A DNA stretch of 64,000 nucleotides from Methylocystis sp. KS32 (GTDB taxonomy: Bacteria; Pseudomonadota; Alphaproteobacteria; Rhizobiales; Beijerinckiaceae). The position numbers were made by a program, and so were the translations under genes. The first letter of the stretch is position 1. Every line of letters starts with the position of its first letter. Positions 19,555 to 27,558 of the stretch are shown here, piece by piece. Location: assembly GCA_002862095.1 (NCBI GenBank), contig PHSQ01000005.1:213828-277827 (forward strand), written 5' to 3'. Under the pieces are notes generated by a model. It ran no database searches. It was not told where the DNA came from and worked only from the letters and a program-made list of their open reading frames with translations.

Positions 19555-20321
19555 GGATGCTCTCTCCGTTGGATGCTCTCTCCGTTCGTGGGATGCGAAA
19601 ACATCACCACCTTGGCACATTCGATGCCGTCAGGAGGGGGCATCCACTCCATCATTCTGCCTGCGGCTCCATGCGCGCTTGCAGATAGACGCCGTCGGCC
19701 CACACATAGACATAGCGTCGAGCCGACAGATCGCGCTTTTGCCAGCGGCGATAATCGTCTTCCCAGTCGCCTTTCAGCCGCGCGATCACGCTGGGCGAAA
19801 GATTGGGCGCCCCCTTGCCGAGCAAGGCGGTCAGCACATCCTGGAAATCGCCGGTCGAAACGCCGCGCAGATACAGCGCCGGCAGGAGAACGTCGAGGCT
19901 CTTCGTGCGCCGCGCCCATTTCGGCAGGATCGACGAGGCGTAGCGGATGCGGTCTTCGTCGCTCGCCCCACGGTCACGCCCCTTGGGCTTTTCCACCTCG
20001 ACAGGCCCAACGCCCGTCTGGATCGCGCGGACGGGATCATGCCCGTGCCGAACGACGCGCTGGCGCCCGTCCGGCAGCTTCAACTCGCCGTGCTGCGCCA
20101 GAAACGCCGCGAATTCCGCCTCCACCGCCTGCTCAATCAGACGCTTCGCGCCTGAGCGCAGGATTTCCGTAAGCGGGTCGTCGATTGCGCCTTCCTGTTT
20201 GAATGCGACAACATTATTCTCGGTCATGGCGTAACGCTCCTCCTGGAGCTTCGGGCAGGTTTGGTCACCAACCCCGTTACGCCGCCTTCCTCACCCCGTC
20301 ATCACCCAGTTTCGGCCATAG

Positions 20322-21044
20322 CTCCTGCTCGCCGCGCCCATGGCGGTCGCGCCGATGCTGGCTACCCCGGCCCATGCCCAATGGGTGGTCTTCGATCCGT
20401 CGAACTATGCGCAGAACGTAATGACCGCCGCACGCAGCCTCCAGCAGATCACCAACCAGATCACCAGCCTGCAAAATCAGGCGCAGATGCTGATCAATCA
20501 GGCCCGCAACCTTGCGAGCCTGCCCGTTTCCTCGCTCAACCAGATCGAGCAGTCGCTCCAGCGCACGCAGACCCTGCTCGCCCAGGCCCAGAACATCACC
20601 TACAACACTCAGGCGATCAACACGGCGTTCCAGAGCCAGTATTCGACCGCCTCGATGTCGGGCGCGAACGCCCAGCTCGTCGCCAATGCGCAGGTCCGCT
20701 GGCAGAACACGTTGGCCGCGCTTCAGGACGCAATGAAGACGCAGGCCACCGTCGTCTCTAATCTCGGCACGAATTCCGCGCAAATGTCGGTGCTGGTCAA
20801 CGCCAGCCAGAACGCGACTGGCGCATTGCAGGCGACGCAGGCCGGCAATCAGCTGGTGGCGCTCGCCGCGCAGCAGGTCGCCGACTTGACCGCCGTCGTC
20901 GCCGCCAACGGCCGCGCCGACGCGCTACGCGACGCCGAGCGCTCGGCCGCCGCCGCGCAAGGCCAGGCCCAGCGCCAGACGTTTCTGACTCCCGGCGCCG
21001 GCTATCAGCCCGGCAATGCGCAGATGTTCCACTCTGGCAACTGA
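20322..21044 (+). pseudogene. trbJ: trbJ 3' part (mating-pair formation protein)
   Basis: The frame resumes as LLLAAPMAVAPMLATPAHA followed by QWVVFDPSNYAQN, the signal-peptide end and mature start of TrbJ. The rest is a Gln- and Ala-rich coiled-coil protein normal for TrbJ (VirB5-like, periplasmic, pilus-associated). An ATG at 20340 is available but would drop the charged part of the signal peptide and has no good ribosome-binding site. Export, and therefore transfer by this element, is probably lost unless another trbJ complements it. Confidence 0.85.
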
Positions 21045-21054
21045 GGCGGCGCCG

Positions 21055-21312
21055 GTGGAAACCAAAACTCTGGCGCGCATCGGCGCCGTGGTGTTCGTCG
21101 CCATCGCCATCACCGCAGCGGTGATCGACGGCGCGCGCAAGCCCGATGCGCCGGCAGCCTTCGCCGCCGCCCCGGTGATCGCCGCCAGCGAGGATCCTTT
21201 GAGTCGTGAACTCGGCCGGTGCAGCGCGCTGGGCGAAGCGGGCGAGCGCGATCCCGGCTGTTTGGCCGCCTGGGCCAAAAACCGCCGCCGCTTTCTGGGT
21301 GAGGGGCGCTAA
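21055..21312 (+). CDS. TrbK-alt-type entry-exclusion-like protein
   Basis: 85 residues from the GTG at 21055, in the usual trbK place between trbJ and trbL. It has one N-terminal membrane segment (IGAVVFVAIAITAAVIDG), then a small domain with conserved RCSALGEAGERDPGCLAAWA, where two cysteines could form a disulphide, and ends RRRFLG. This is the short alternative TrbK found in alphaproteobacterial ICEs. A role in entry exclusion is inferred from position. Confidence 0.75.
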   Translation: METKTLARIGAVVFVAIAITAAVIDGARKPDAPAAFAAAPVIAASEDPLSRELGRCSALGEAGERDPGCLAAWAKNRRRFLGEGR

Positions 21313-21315
21313 GCC

Positions 21316-22674
21316 ATGGGCAACACCGGCGTCATCGACCAATTCCTCGGCGTCTTCACCAGTTACATCGACAGCGGCTTCGGCCTTCTGGGCGGCGAGG
21401 TCGGTTTCATCGCCACCACGCTCATCGTCATCGATGTGACGCTCGCCGCGCTGTTCTGGAGCTGGGGCGCCGACGAGGACATCATGGCGCGCCTCGTCAA
21501 GAAAACGCTGTTCGTCGGCGTTTTCGCCTATCTCATCTCCAACTGGAACAATCTCGCCAAGATCATCTTCGATAGCTTTGCCGGGCTCGGCCTCAAGGCT
21601 TCGGGCGCCGGCTTTACCACCGCGCAGCTGATGCAACCGGGCAAGGTCGCCCAGACCGGGCTCGACGCAAGCCGCCCGCTGCTCAACGCGATCTCGAACC
21701 TGATGGGCTATGTCTCGTTCTTCGAGAACTTCATCCAGATCGCCTGCATGCTGTTCGCCTGGGCGCTGGTGCTGCTCGCCTTCTTCATCCTCGCCATCCA
21801 GCTCTTCGTCACCCTGATCGAGTTCAAGCTGACGACGCTCGCCGGCTTCGTGCTCATCCCCTTCGGCCTGTTTGGCAAGAGCGCCTTCATGGCCGAGCGC
21901 GTGCTGGGCAATGTCATCTCTGCCGGCATCAAGGTGCTGGTGCTCGCCGGCATCATCGGCATCGGCTCGACCCTGTTCTCGCAATTCACCGCAGGATTCG
22001 GCGGCGCGACGCCAACCATCGATCAGGCCATGGCGATCGTGCTTGCAGCATTGTCGCTGCTCGGCCTTGGCATCTTCGGTCCCGGCATCGCCAATGGCCT
22101 CGTCTCCGGCGGTCCGCAGCTTGGCGCCGGCGCGGCGATTGGAACCGGGCTCGCCGCCGGCGGCATGGTCGCGGCAGGCGCGGCTGCCGTCGGGGCGGTC
22201 GCCTCTGGTGGCGCGGCGCTCGCGGGTGGCGCAGCCGCAGCCGCCCGTGGCGGGGCGGCGCTCGCGGGCGGGGCTTCCACGGCCTACAGCCTCGGCGCTG
22301 CCGGTAATTCCGGCGCATCGGGCGTCGCCTCGGGCCTCGGCGGCGTCGCCAACGCCGGCGCGCAAGCCGCCATCTCGCCCCTGAAACGCGCGGCGTCCGG
22401 GGCCGCCGACAACCTCAAATCCAGCTATCAGGCTGGCAGCCGCGCGGCCTTCGAGAGCACGGGTGGCTCCGTCGCTGGTGGTGAGGTTGGTGAGGCCAAA
22501 ACCGCCGCGCCCGCGGAATCCTCCCCGCCCGCCACTGACGGACCGCCCGCCTGGGCGCAGCGCATGAAGCGCTCTCAAGCGATGACCCACGGCGTTCAGA
22601 CCGCCGCCCATGCCGTGCGCAGCGGCGACAGCCATGGCGGCGGTTCCTCCGTCAACCTTTCCGAAAGCGAATGA
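21316..22674 (+). CDS. trbL: conjugal transfer protein TrbL
   Basis: A 452-residue polytopic inner-membrane protein (VirB6-like). It begins MGNTGVIDQFLGVFTSYIDS, has six or so hydrophobic segments up to about residue 270, then a long Gly/Ala-rich low-complexity stretch and a polar C-terminus. This is the standard TrbL layout. The stop overlaps the ATGATCATG at the start of trbF. Full length. Confidence 0.93.
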   Translation: MGNTGVIDQFLGVFTSYIDSGFGLLGGEVGFIATTLIVIDVTLAALFWSWGADEDIMARLVKKTLFVGVFAYLISNWNNLAKIIFDSFAGLGLKASGAGFTTAQLMQPGKVAQTGLDASRPLLNAISNLMGYVSFFENFIQIACMLFAWALVLLAFFILAIQLFVTLIEFKLTTLAGFVLIPFGLFGKSAFMAERVLGNVISAGIKVLVLAGIIGIGSTLFSQFTAGFGGATPTIDQAMAIVLAALSLLGLGIFGPGIANGLVSGGPQLGAGAAIGTGLAAGGMVAAGAAAVGAVASGGAALAGGAAAAARGGAALAGGASTAYSLGAAGNSGASGVASGLGGVANAGAQAAISPLKRAASGAADNLKSSYQAGSRAAFESTGGSVAGGEVGEAKTAAPAESSPPATDGPPAWAQRMKRSQAMTHGVQTAAHAVRSGDSHGGGSSVNLSESE

Positions 22675-22676
22675 TC

Positions 22677-23360
22677 ATGTTCAAGCGACCATCGACGCAC
22701 TACGGCAAATCCCCGCAGCCGGAGACGCCCTACCAGCGCGCGGCGCAGGTCTGGGACGAGCGCATCGGCTCGGCCCGCGTGCAGGCCAGGAACTGGCGGC
22801 TGATGGCCTTCGGATCGCTTAGCCTTTCGGCGGGGCTGTCCGCCGCGCTGGTCTGGCAATCCGCCAACGGCTCGATTGTCCCCTGGGTGGTGCAGGTCGA
22901 CAAGCTCGGCGCGGCGCAGGCCGTGGCGCCCGCCACCGCCGACTATCAGCCGGGCGATCCGCAGATCGCCTTCTACCTCGCGCGCTTCATCGAGGAGGTG
23001 CGCGGCATTCCCGCCGATCCGATCATCGTGCGTCAGAACTGGCTGCGCGCCTATGACTTCACCACGCAAGGCGGCGCCCTGGCGCTCAACGATTATGCCC
23101 GCGCCAACGATCCTTTCGCCAATGTCGGCAGGATCCAGATCGCCGTCGAAATCTCCAGCGTCATCCGCGCCTCGCCGTCGAGCTTCCGCGTCGCCTGGAT
23201 CGAGCGCCGCTATCAGGACGGTTCGCTCAGCTCCACCGAACGCTGGACCGCCATCCTCACCGTCGCCGTGCAGCCGCCCCACGACGCCGACACGCTGAGG
23301 AAGAACCCGCTCGGAATCTACATCAACGCCATCAACTGGTCGAAGGAGCTTGGACAATGA
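22677..23360 (+). CDS. trbF: conjugal transfer protein TrbF (VirB8-like)
   Basis: 227 residues from the ATG at 22677 (MFKRPSTHYGKSPQPETPYQ), the conserved TrbF N-terminus; an ATG at 22671 is also in frame. One membrane helix (LMAFGSLSLSAGLSAALVW) near residue 45 is followed by a periplasmic VirB8 domain with YLARFIEEVRGIP and WIERRY. It helps assemble the secretion channel. The TGA overlaps the trbG start (ATGA). Confidence 0.93.
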   Translation: MFKRPSTHYGKSPQPETPYQRAAQVWDERIGSARVQARNWRLMAFGSLSLSAGLSAALVWQSANGSIVPWVVQVDKLGAAQAVAPATADYQPGDPQIAFYLARFIEEVRGIPADPIIVRQNWLRAYDFTTQGGALALNDYARANDPFANVGRIQIAVEISSVIRASPSSFRVAWIERRYQDGSLSSTERWTAILTVAVQPPHDADTLRKNPLGIYINAINWSKELGQ

Positions 23361-24448
23361 CACCGCGCTTAAGCAAAGCCGCCCCTCGGAGAGTGGGATT
23401 CCCGGCTTTCCTCATGCACGCCATTCCGGATTTCCGCTTCGGCGATTCTCTGGTTTTCCGTAAATCCGGTTTGCCGCTCTTGCTTCTCTGCACTTCGGCG
23501 CTCGCCGGTTGCGCCACCTTCGAGAAACCCCCGGAAATCTCCTATGACGACGCGGCGCCCGCCATGCAGGCGTCCGATCCGCCCGCGCCGGTCAAGGTCG
23601 TGGAACTGCCAAAGCCGCTTCCTCTTCCCGGCCAGTTGAAACGCGTCGGCAAGAATGGCAAGCCCGAGCCGGAACCGGCCGACCCGACCGCGCGCGTCAT
23701 TCAGGCCAACGCCGCCGCGCGCGTGCAGCCGGTGCGCAATGGCTTCATCAACTCGATGCAGGTCTATCCCTTCGTCGATGGCGCGCTCTATCAGGTCTAT
23801 TCCTCCCCCGGCGAAATCACCGACATCGCGTTGCAGCCCGGCGAACAGCTCGTCGGCTCCGGTCCCGTCGCGGCCGGAGACACCGTGCGCTGGATCATCG
23901 GCGACACCGAGAGCGGCGTCCCCGCCGCCAAGCAGGTCCATATCCTCGTCAAGCCGACGCGGCCCGAGCTGATGACCAATCTCGTCATCAATACCGACCG
24001 GCGCACCTATCACATGGAACTGCGCTCGACCGAAAAGACCTACATGGCTTCGGTCTCGTGGCAATACCCGCAGGACCAGCTGATCGCGCTGCGCCGTCAG
24101 AACGCCGAAGCGCAGGCCGCGCAGCCCGTGTCCTCAAGCATCGACCTTGCCCGCGTCAACTTTCGCTATGACGTCACGGGCGACCGCGCGCCGTGGCGAC
24201 CGCTGCGCGCCTTCGACGACGGGCGCCAGGTCTTCATCGAGTTCCCGCGCGGCATTGGTCAGGGCGAAATGCCGCCGCTGTTCGTCGTCGGCCCCGAAGG
24301 CGACACGTCGGAACTCGTAAACTACCGGGTGCGCGGCAATTACATGGTCGTCGATCGGCTGTTCGCCGCCGCCGAACTGCGCTTCGGCGCCGCCAAGGCC
24401 CAGAAGCGTGTGCGCATCTCCCGCACTGATGGGAGGCCAGCGTCGTGA
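23357..24448 (+). CDS. trbG: conjugal transfer lipoprotein TrbG (VirB9-like)
   Basis: 363 residues. Residues 38-52 carry a lipoprotein signal ending LALAGC-type (SALAGCATFEKPPEISYDD), and the rest is a VirB9/TrbG domain (VQPVRNGFINSMQVYPFVDG, YRVRGNYMVVDRLF). It should sit in the outer-membrane part of the channel. The N-terminus is odd: about 30 extra residues (APRRVGFPAFLMHAIPDF onward) separate the start from the hydrophobic core, and they contain a palindrome. They look like an in-frame insertion. The stop overlaps the GTG of trbI. Confidence 0.9.
   Translation: MTPRLSKAAPRRVGFPAFLMHAIPDFRFGDSLVFRKSGLPLLLLCTSALAGCATFEKPPEISYDDAAPAMQASDPPAPVKVVELPKPLPLPGQLKRVGKNGKPEPEPADPTARVIQANAAARVQPVRNGFINSMQVYPFVDGALYQVYSSPGEITDIALQPGEQLVGSGPVAAGDTVRWIIGDTESGVPAAKQVHILVKPTRPELMTNLVINTDRRTYHMELRSTEKTYMASVSWQYPQDQLIALRRQNAEAQAAQPVSSSIDLARVNFRYDVTGDRAPWRPLRAFDDGRQVFIEFPRGIGQGEMPPLFVVGPEGDTSELVNYRVRGNYMVVDRLFAAAELRFGAAKAQKRVRISRTDGRPAS
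23426..23469. repeat. palindromic element inside trbG
   Basis: CCGGATTT (23426-23433) is repeated inverted as AAATCCGG (23462-23469) around 28 bases. It lies in the extra stretch at the trbG N-terminus and is read through without a stop. This resembles protein-coding palindromic elements described in Rickettsia, but no second copy was seen in this window. Confidence 0.45.
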
Positions 24449-25695
24449 GTGATGAGCGCGATCCCGAAAAGGAAGAAGTCCAGCAGCCCGAACCGACGCG
24501 AGAGCAGGATGTGGGCGATGATGCTCGGCCCCTGAACGGCGAGCGTGCCGCAACCATGCGGCTGCGACCGGAACCGCCACGCGTCACCCGTCTATCCCGC
24601 AAGGCGCTCGCCGGCCTCGCGCTGGTCACGAGCCTCGGCCTGGGCGGCGCGCTGATCTACGCGCTGCAAACCCGCCACGGCGGCGGCCAGGGTCAGGAAC
24701 TCTATTCCACCGACAACCGGACGACGCCGGACGGCCTCGCCAATCTGCCGAAAGATTATTCCGGCGTGCCGAAGCTCGGCCCGCCGCTGCCGGGCGATCT
24801 CGGCCGACCGATCCTCAGCGCGCAGAACGCAGGCCAGCCCGTGCCCGCGCCGCCGATGGCCATGCCCAATCCCGGCATCAGCCAGGAAGAACAGCGCCGC
24901 CTTCAGGAAACCGAGTCCGCGCGAACCGCGCGCCTCTTCTCGGCCACGCAGACGCGGCCAGCAAGCAACCCGACGCCTGCGACCGCCACCACAATCCCAC
25001 AGACCGATCTCGCCAGCCTTGGCCTCGCGCCGCAGCCGTCCACGCCCTCGGCGCAGGATCGCCAACTCGCTTTCCTCAACCAGACCCCGGACAAACGCAC
25101 CGTCTCGCCCGATCGCGTCGCCGCGCCCGCGTCGGCGAACGTGCTGCAAGCCGGGGCGGTCATTGCCGCTGCGCTCATCACCGGCATTCGTTCCGATCTG
25201 CCCGGCCAGATCACCGCGCAGGTGACGGAGAACATCTACGACAGCCCAACGGGCAAGATCCTGCTCATCCCGCAGGGCACGCGCGTCGTCGGCCAGTACG
25301 ACAATGGCGTTGGCTTCGGGCAACGACGTGTCCTGCTCGTGTGGACGCGGCTGATATTCCCCAACGGCCGCTCGATCGTGCTCGAACGCCAGCCCGGCGC
25401 CGATGCCGAGGGCTATGCCGGCCTGGAGGACGGCGTCGATTACCATTGGGGCGAACTGTTCAAGGCCGCTGCGCTCTCCACGATTCTGAGTGTCGGCGCG
25501 GAAGCCGGAACCAGCCAGAACGAGAACAACCTCGTCCAGGCGCTCCGTCAGGGCGCATCGAACAGCGTCAGCCAGACCGGCCAACAGATCGTCAGTCGCC
25601 AGCTCAATATCGCCCCGACGCTGACCATCCGCCCAGGCTTCCCCGTGCGTGTGATCGTCACGCGCGATCTCGTGCTCGAACCCTACGGAGGCTGA
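24445..25695 (+). CDS. trbI: conjugal transfer protein TrbI (VirB10-like)
   Basis: 416 residues from a GTG overlapping the trbG stop. A charged cytoplasmic N-terminus is followed by one membrane helix near residue 60 (ALVTSLGLGGALIYAL), a Pro/Gln-rich periplasmic linker, and the VirB10 domain with VLQAGAVIAAALITGIRSDLP, IPQGTRVVGQYD and DYHWGELFKAAALST. It spans the envelope as the channel scaffold. Full length. Confidence 0.94.
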   Translation: MSDERDPEKEEVQQPEPTREQDVGDDARPLNGERAATMRLRPEPPRVTRLSRKALAGLALVTSLGLGGALIYALQTRHGGGQGQELYSTDNRTTPDGLANLPKDYSGVPKLGPPLPGDLGRPILSAQNAGQPVPAPPMAMPNPGISQEEQRRLQETESARTARLFSATQTRPASNPTPATATTIPQTDLASLGLAPQPSTPSAQDRQLAFLNQTPDKRTVSPDRVAAPASANVLQAGAVIAAALITGIRSDLPGQITAQVTENIYDSPTGKILLIPQGTRVVGQYDNGVGFGQRRVLLVWTRLIFPNGRSIVLERQPGADAEGYAGLEDGVDYHWGELFKAAALSTILSVGAEAGTSQNENNLVQALRQGASNSVSQTGQQIVSRQLNIAPTLTIRPGFPVRVIVTRDLVLEPYGG

Positions 25696-25696
25696 T

Positions 25697-25936
25697 ATGG
25701 CCAAACTGAAACTGTCGCCCATCGCCGACGACAAGCCGGTCAAGATGGCCATCGAATTGCCCGCTGCTCTGCACCGAGACCTCGTCGCCTATGCCGAAAT
25801 CCTCGGCCGCGAGACAGGGCAGAAGCCTGCCGACCCCGTGCGCCTCATCGCCCCCATGCTGGAACGGTTCATGGCGACGGATCGGGGTTTTGCGAAAGCA
25901 AGAAAGGCGCGGGTGGGTTCGGAGCAAGGTCACTGA
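25697..25936 (+). CDS. DUF2274 protein
   Basis: 79 residues, starting one base after the trbI stop (TGATATGG). The sequence MAKLKLSPIADDKPVKMAIE and LPAALHRDLVAYAEILGRE matches the small DUF2274 family that follows trbI in alphaproteobacterial conjugative elements. The helical, ribbon-helix-helix-like look suggests a DNA-binding or accessory role, but function is unknown. Its last 22 codons overlap the convergent LysR gene. Confidence 0.85.
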   Translation: MAKLKLSPIADDKPVKMAIELPAALHRDLVAYAEILGRETGQKPADPVRLIAPMLERFMATDRGFAKARKARVGSEQGH

Positions 25937-26834
25937 CCACGTGCCGAAGGTCAACTTCCTCCATCGACTTCGCCAAGTCGAGAAGTCGGTGCAAGGCCGG
26001 ATTTTCGTTTTGTGGCGACCAGACCGCGCAGAACGGCAGGACCTCACCGGCTATCGGCCGGAAGACCACGCCCGGGAATTGCGCCGCCGTCGTCGCCTCG
26101 CTCGTTACCGTCAAACCGCGGCGAAGCGCGACCAGGCGCATCAAGTTGTCTCGGCTGACCGCCTGATGATGGATTTCCGGATGACGCCCGAGGTCGGCGA
26201 GCCGCTTGACGAGATAGTCATGGATCTCCTCGCCGGGCGCGCTTTCGCTGACGATGAACGACTCGCCGGCAAGTGCCTCGAACTCGACTTCTCCATCGCC
26301 GCAGAGCCGGTGGCCGGTCGGCAGGACGACGAAAATACGCTCGGTCCAGAGCTGCCGGCCCTCGCAGCCCGGCCAATCCGCGCAGCCGGTTATGAACGCG
26401 ACATCGAGGTGATGCTTTCTGATCGCGGCGACGTGGTCGGCGGGGTTGCCGTCGATGAAAGTGAGTTTGACGGCCGGGTGTTGAGCGCCGAAGGCATCGA
26501 TGAGATCGGACAGAAATCCCGACGCCAGCGACGAGAAAATGCCGATCCTGATGTGGCCGTCTTCGCCACGGCCGATCGCCGCCGCCTCGGCCCGCGCGAG
26601 GCCGATCTCATTGAGCGCCTTGCGGCCACGTTGAACGAATTGCTTTCCGGCATTCGTGAGTGTCACGCCATTGGGGGTGCGGATGAAAAACGTCGTTCCC
26701 AACCGTTCCTCAAGCTCGCGGATACGGCGACTGATCGCCGATTCCTGAACACCCAGCGTCGCAGCAGCTCGCCTGAAACTTCCGTGGTCCGCTGCCGCAA
26801 TAACATACTGGATGTGACGCACCTGTACCGGCAA
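25869..26834 (-). CDS. LysR-family transcriptional regulator
   Basis: 321 residues. The winged helix-turn-helix is at residues 1-60 (VRHIQYVIAAADHGSFRRAA, VQESAISRRIRELEERLG), and the substrate domain begins around 90 (GHIRIGIFSSLASGFLSDLI). This regulator commonly closes the trb cluster in alphaproteobacterial ICEs, facing the other way. Its 3' end overlaps the DUF2274 gene by 68 bases. The effector is unknown; control of transfer is an inference from position. Confidence 0.9.
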   Translation of the reverse strand: MPVQVRHIQYVIAAADHGSFRRAAATLGVQESAISRRIRELEERLGTTFFIRTPNGVTLTNAGKQFVQRGRKALNEIGLARAEAAAIGRGEDGHIRIGIFSSLASGFLSDLIDAFGAQHPAVKLTFIDGNPADHVAAIRKHHLDVAFITGCADWPGCEGRQLWTERIFVVLPTGHRLCGDGEVEFEALAGESFIVSESAPGEEIHDYLVKRLADLGRHPEIHHQAVSRDNLMRLVALRRGLTVTSEATTAAQFPGVVFRPIAGEVLPFCAVWSPQNENPALHRLLDLAKSMEEVDLRHVVSDLAPNPPAPFLLSQNPDPSP

Positions 26835-27313
26835 TCAGCGACCTCCAAGCGATGATCATGTCGATGATCGATCTTTTCTACTGAAATATTCTGAAAAATA
26901 TACGCCGAATTTTATTCCAAATTGGATTCAACTTTATCCATCAGATCATCGGTCTTGGTCGCCTCTGCGTATCTTGCAAGATTTTCGCCCACGGTGCGAA
27001 TTTCGAAATCGCCCATGCAACAGGCGAATTTGGCGGACCGTGATCACGGTGGGCATCGACAATTAGGCTACATCGGTTTGGGAACCCGCCAGGACCGATT
27101 TCGTCCAACCCGTTTTGGAGCCCGGCGATGCGGTGTTGCGGAACAGTCCACTCGCCGAATTCGGGAATGGCCCGGTCCAATGGCACGCCATGATATCCGG
27201 GCGCGCGACCGCTACCGCTGACAATATGCTGACAAAAAAGCGGCAGATGACAATTGTCAGCGAAAACGGCCCCGAAGGGCCGCTTTTAAACATCTGCTTT
27301 TGCTAGGAAATTT
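26835..27313. promoter_or_regulatory. ICE-end intergenic region with operator-like palindrome and terminator
   Basis: No protein gene is supported in these 479 bases. AT-rich DNA just after 26850 is the likely LysR promoter. At 27248-27259 there is a perfect 12-base palindrome TGACAATTGTCA, with two more TGACA boxes at about 27219-27235. CGGCCC-CGAA-GGGCCG at 27267-27282 followed by TTTT is a good rho-independent terminator. The attachment-site scar follows directly. Confidence 0.5.
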
Positions 27314-27361
27314 TGGAGCGGGCGAAGGGATTCGAACCCTCGACCCCAACCTTGGCAAGGT
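27314..27361 (-). tRNA. tRNA-Gly(GCC) 3' fragment (attachment-site scar)
   Basis: On the minus strand this reads as the 3' part of tRNA-Gly: anticodon arm ACC-TTGCCAA-GGT (anticodon GCC), variable loop, T arm GAGGG-TTCGAAT-CCCTT, acceptor strand GCCCGC and TCCA. The D arm and 5' acceptor strand are absent past 27361. A 3' tRNA piece next to a tyrosine integrase is the usual direct repeat left by site-specific integration, so it is probably not a working tRNA. Confidence 0.88.
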
Positions 27362-27558
27362 GCCCGAAGGGTCTACGCTGGGATATCCGACGGTCCGCTA
27401 GAGCACGAATTACCACTATAAATCAGTCGACTGTGGGCATCGTGGGCCGCCGTCCATACCCCAGCGATACCCCGCGACTTGCTTTGAAGTGCTTGGAATC
27501 TGCTTCGTCGAGGGGTATGATGGGCCAGTTCTAAGCAAACTTCCAGTAGGTGATTGAT

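Larger units (their letters stand above)
18250..19647 (-). mobile_element. IS110/IS1111-type element, copy 2
   Basis: Subterminal repeats ATGGATGCCCCC at 18250-18261 and GGGGGCATCCAC at 19636-19647 (11 of 12 complementary). The IS256 frame rejoins as EPQAE-CMLVIIG when the element is removed. The real tips lie a few bases outside the repeats. Orientation is opposite to copy 1, and the terminal repeats differ from copies 1 and 3, so this is a distinct element rather than a recent duplicate. Confidence 0.83.
16179..20227 (-). pseudogene. IS256-family transposase in three pieces
   Basis: The N-terminal piece (20227 to about 19652) has RRWQKRDLSARRYVYVWADG and ends YLQARMEPQAE. The middle piece (about 18244 to 17803) starts CMLVIIGATPEGKKEL and has FWKALDEAFPSTRHQRCWVH and ALLTFFDFPAEH. 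The C-terminal piece (about 16429 to 16179) has WTHLRTSNPIESAFATVRHR. Joined, they give about 420 residues in family order, including the DDE core and the conserved C-H and RTSNPIES regions. The two joins are exact in frame once the nested elements are cut out, so the gene was intact before they landed. Confidence 0.88.
13819..20321. mobile_element. 6.5-kb composite insertion splitting trbJ
   Basis: The left part holds an ISNCY remnant and a phospholipase D gene; the right part is an IS256 element carrying two nested IS1111-type elements. The right edge coincides with the IS256 end. The left edge is a different sequence, so one simple transposition does not explain the whole block. I find no convincing target duplication spanning it. 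Bases 13819-13882 are unassigned; GTAAGCGTCC on the minus strand at the ISNCY break resembles an IS66-type tip, but weakly. Confidence 0.75.
16147..20325 (-). mobile_element. IS256-family element broken by two IS1111-type insertions
   Basis: The ends match as an inverted repeat: GAGCTATGCACGAATCTGGG inward from 16147, and GAGCTATGGCCGAAACTGGG inward from 20325. The outer bases at the right are shared with the resumed trbJ frame, so the exact edge is uncertain by a few bases. Between them lies one IS256 transposase gene in three pieces with two nested elements. Removing those elements leaves roughly 1.4 kb, a normal IS256 length. Confidence 0.82.

Noticed and set aside
18313..20172. A 619-residue frame on the plus strand over the IS1111-type copy 2 and the IS256 N-terminus
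   Set aside because: It crosses two element boundaries and is antisense to both transposases.
20797..22635. A 612-residue open frame antisense to trbJ/trbL
   Set aside because: Low-complexity Arg/Gly/Asp-rich product with no start signal, lying opposite intact trb genes.
27314..27361. A functional tRNA-Gly gene
   Set aside because: Only the anticodon arm, T arm and 3' acceptor strand are present; the 5' part does not follow, so it is scored as an integration scar.
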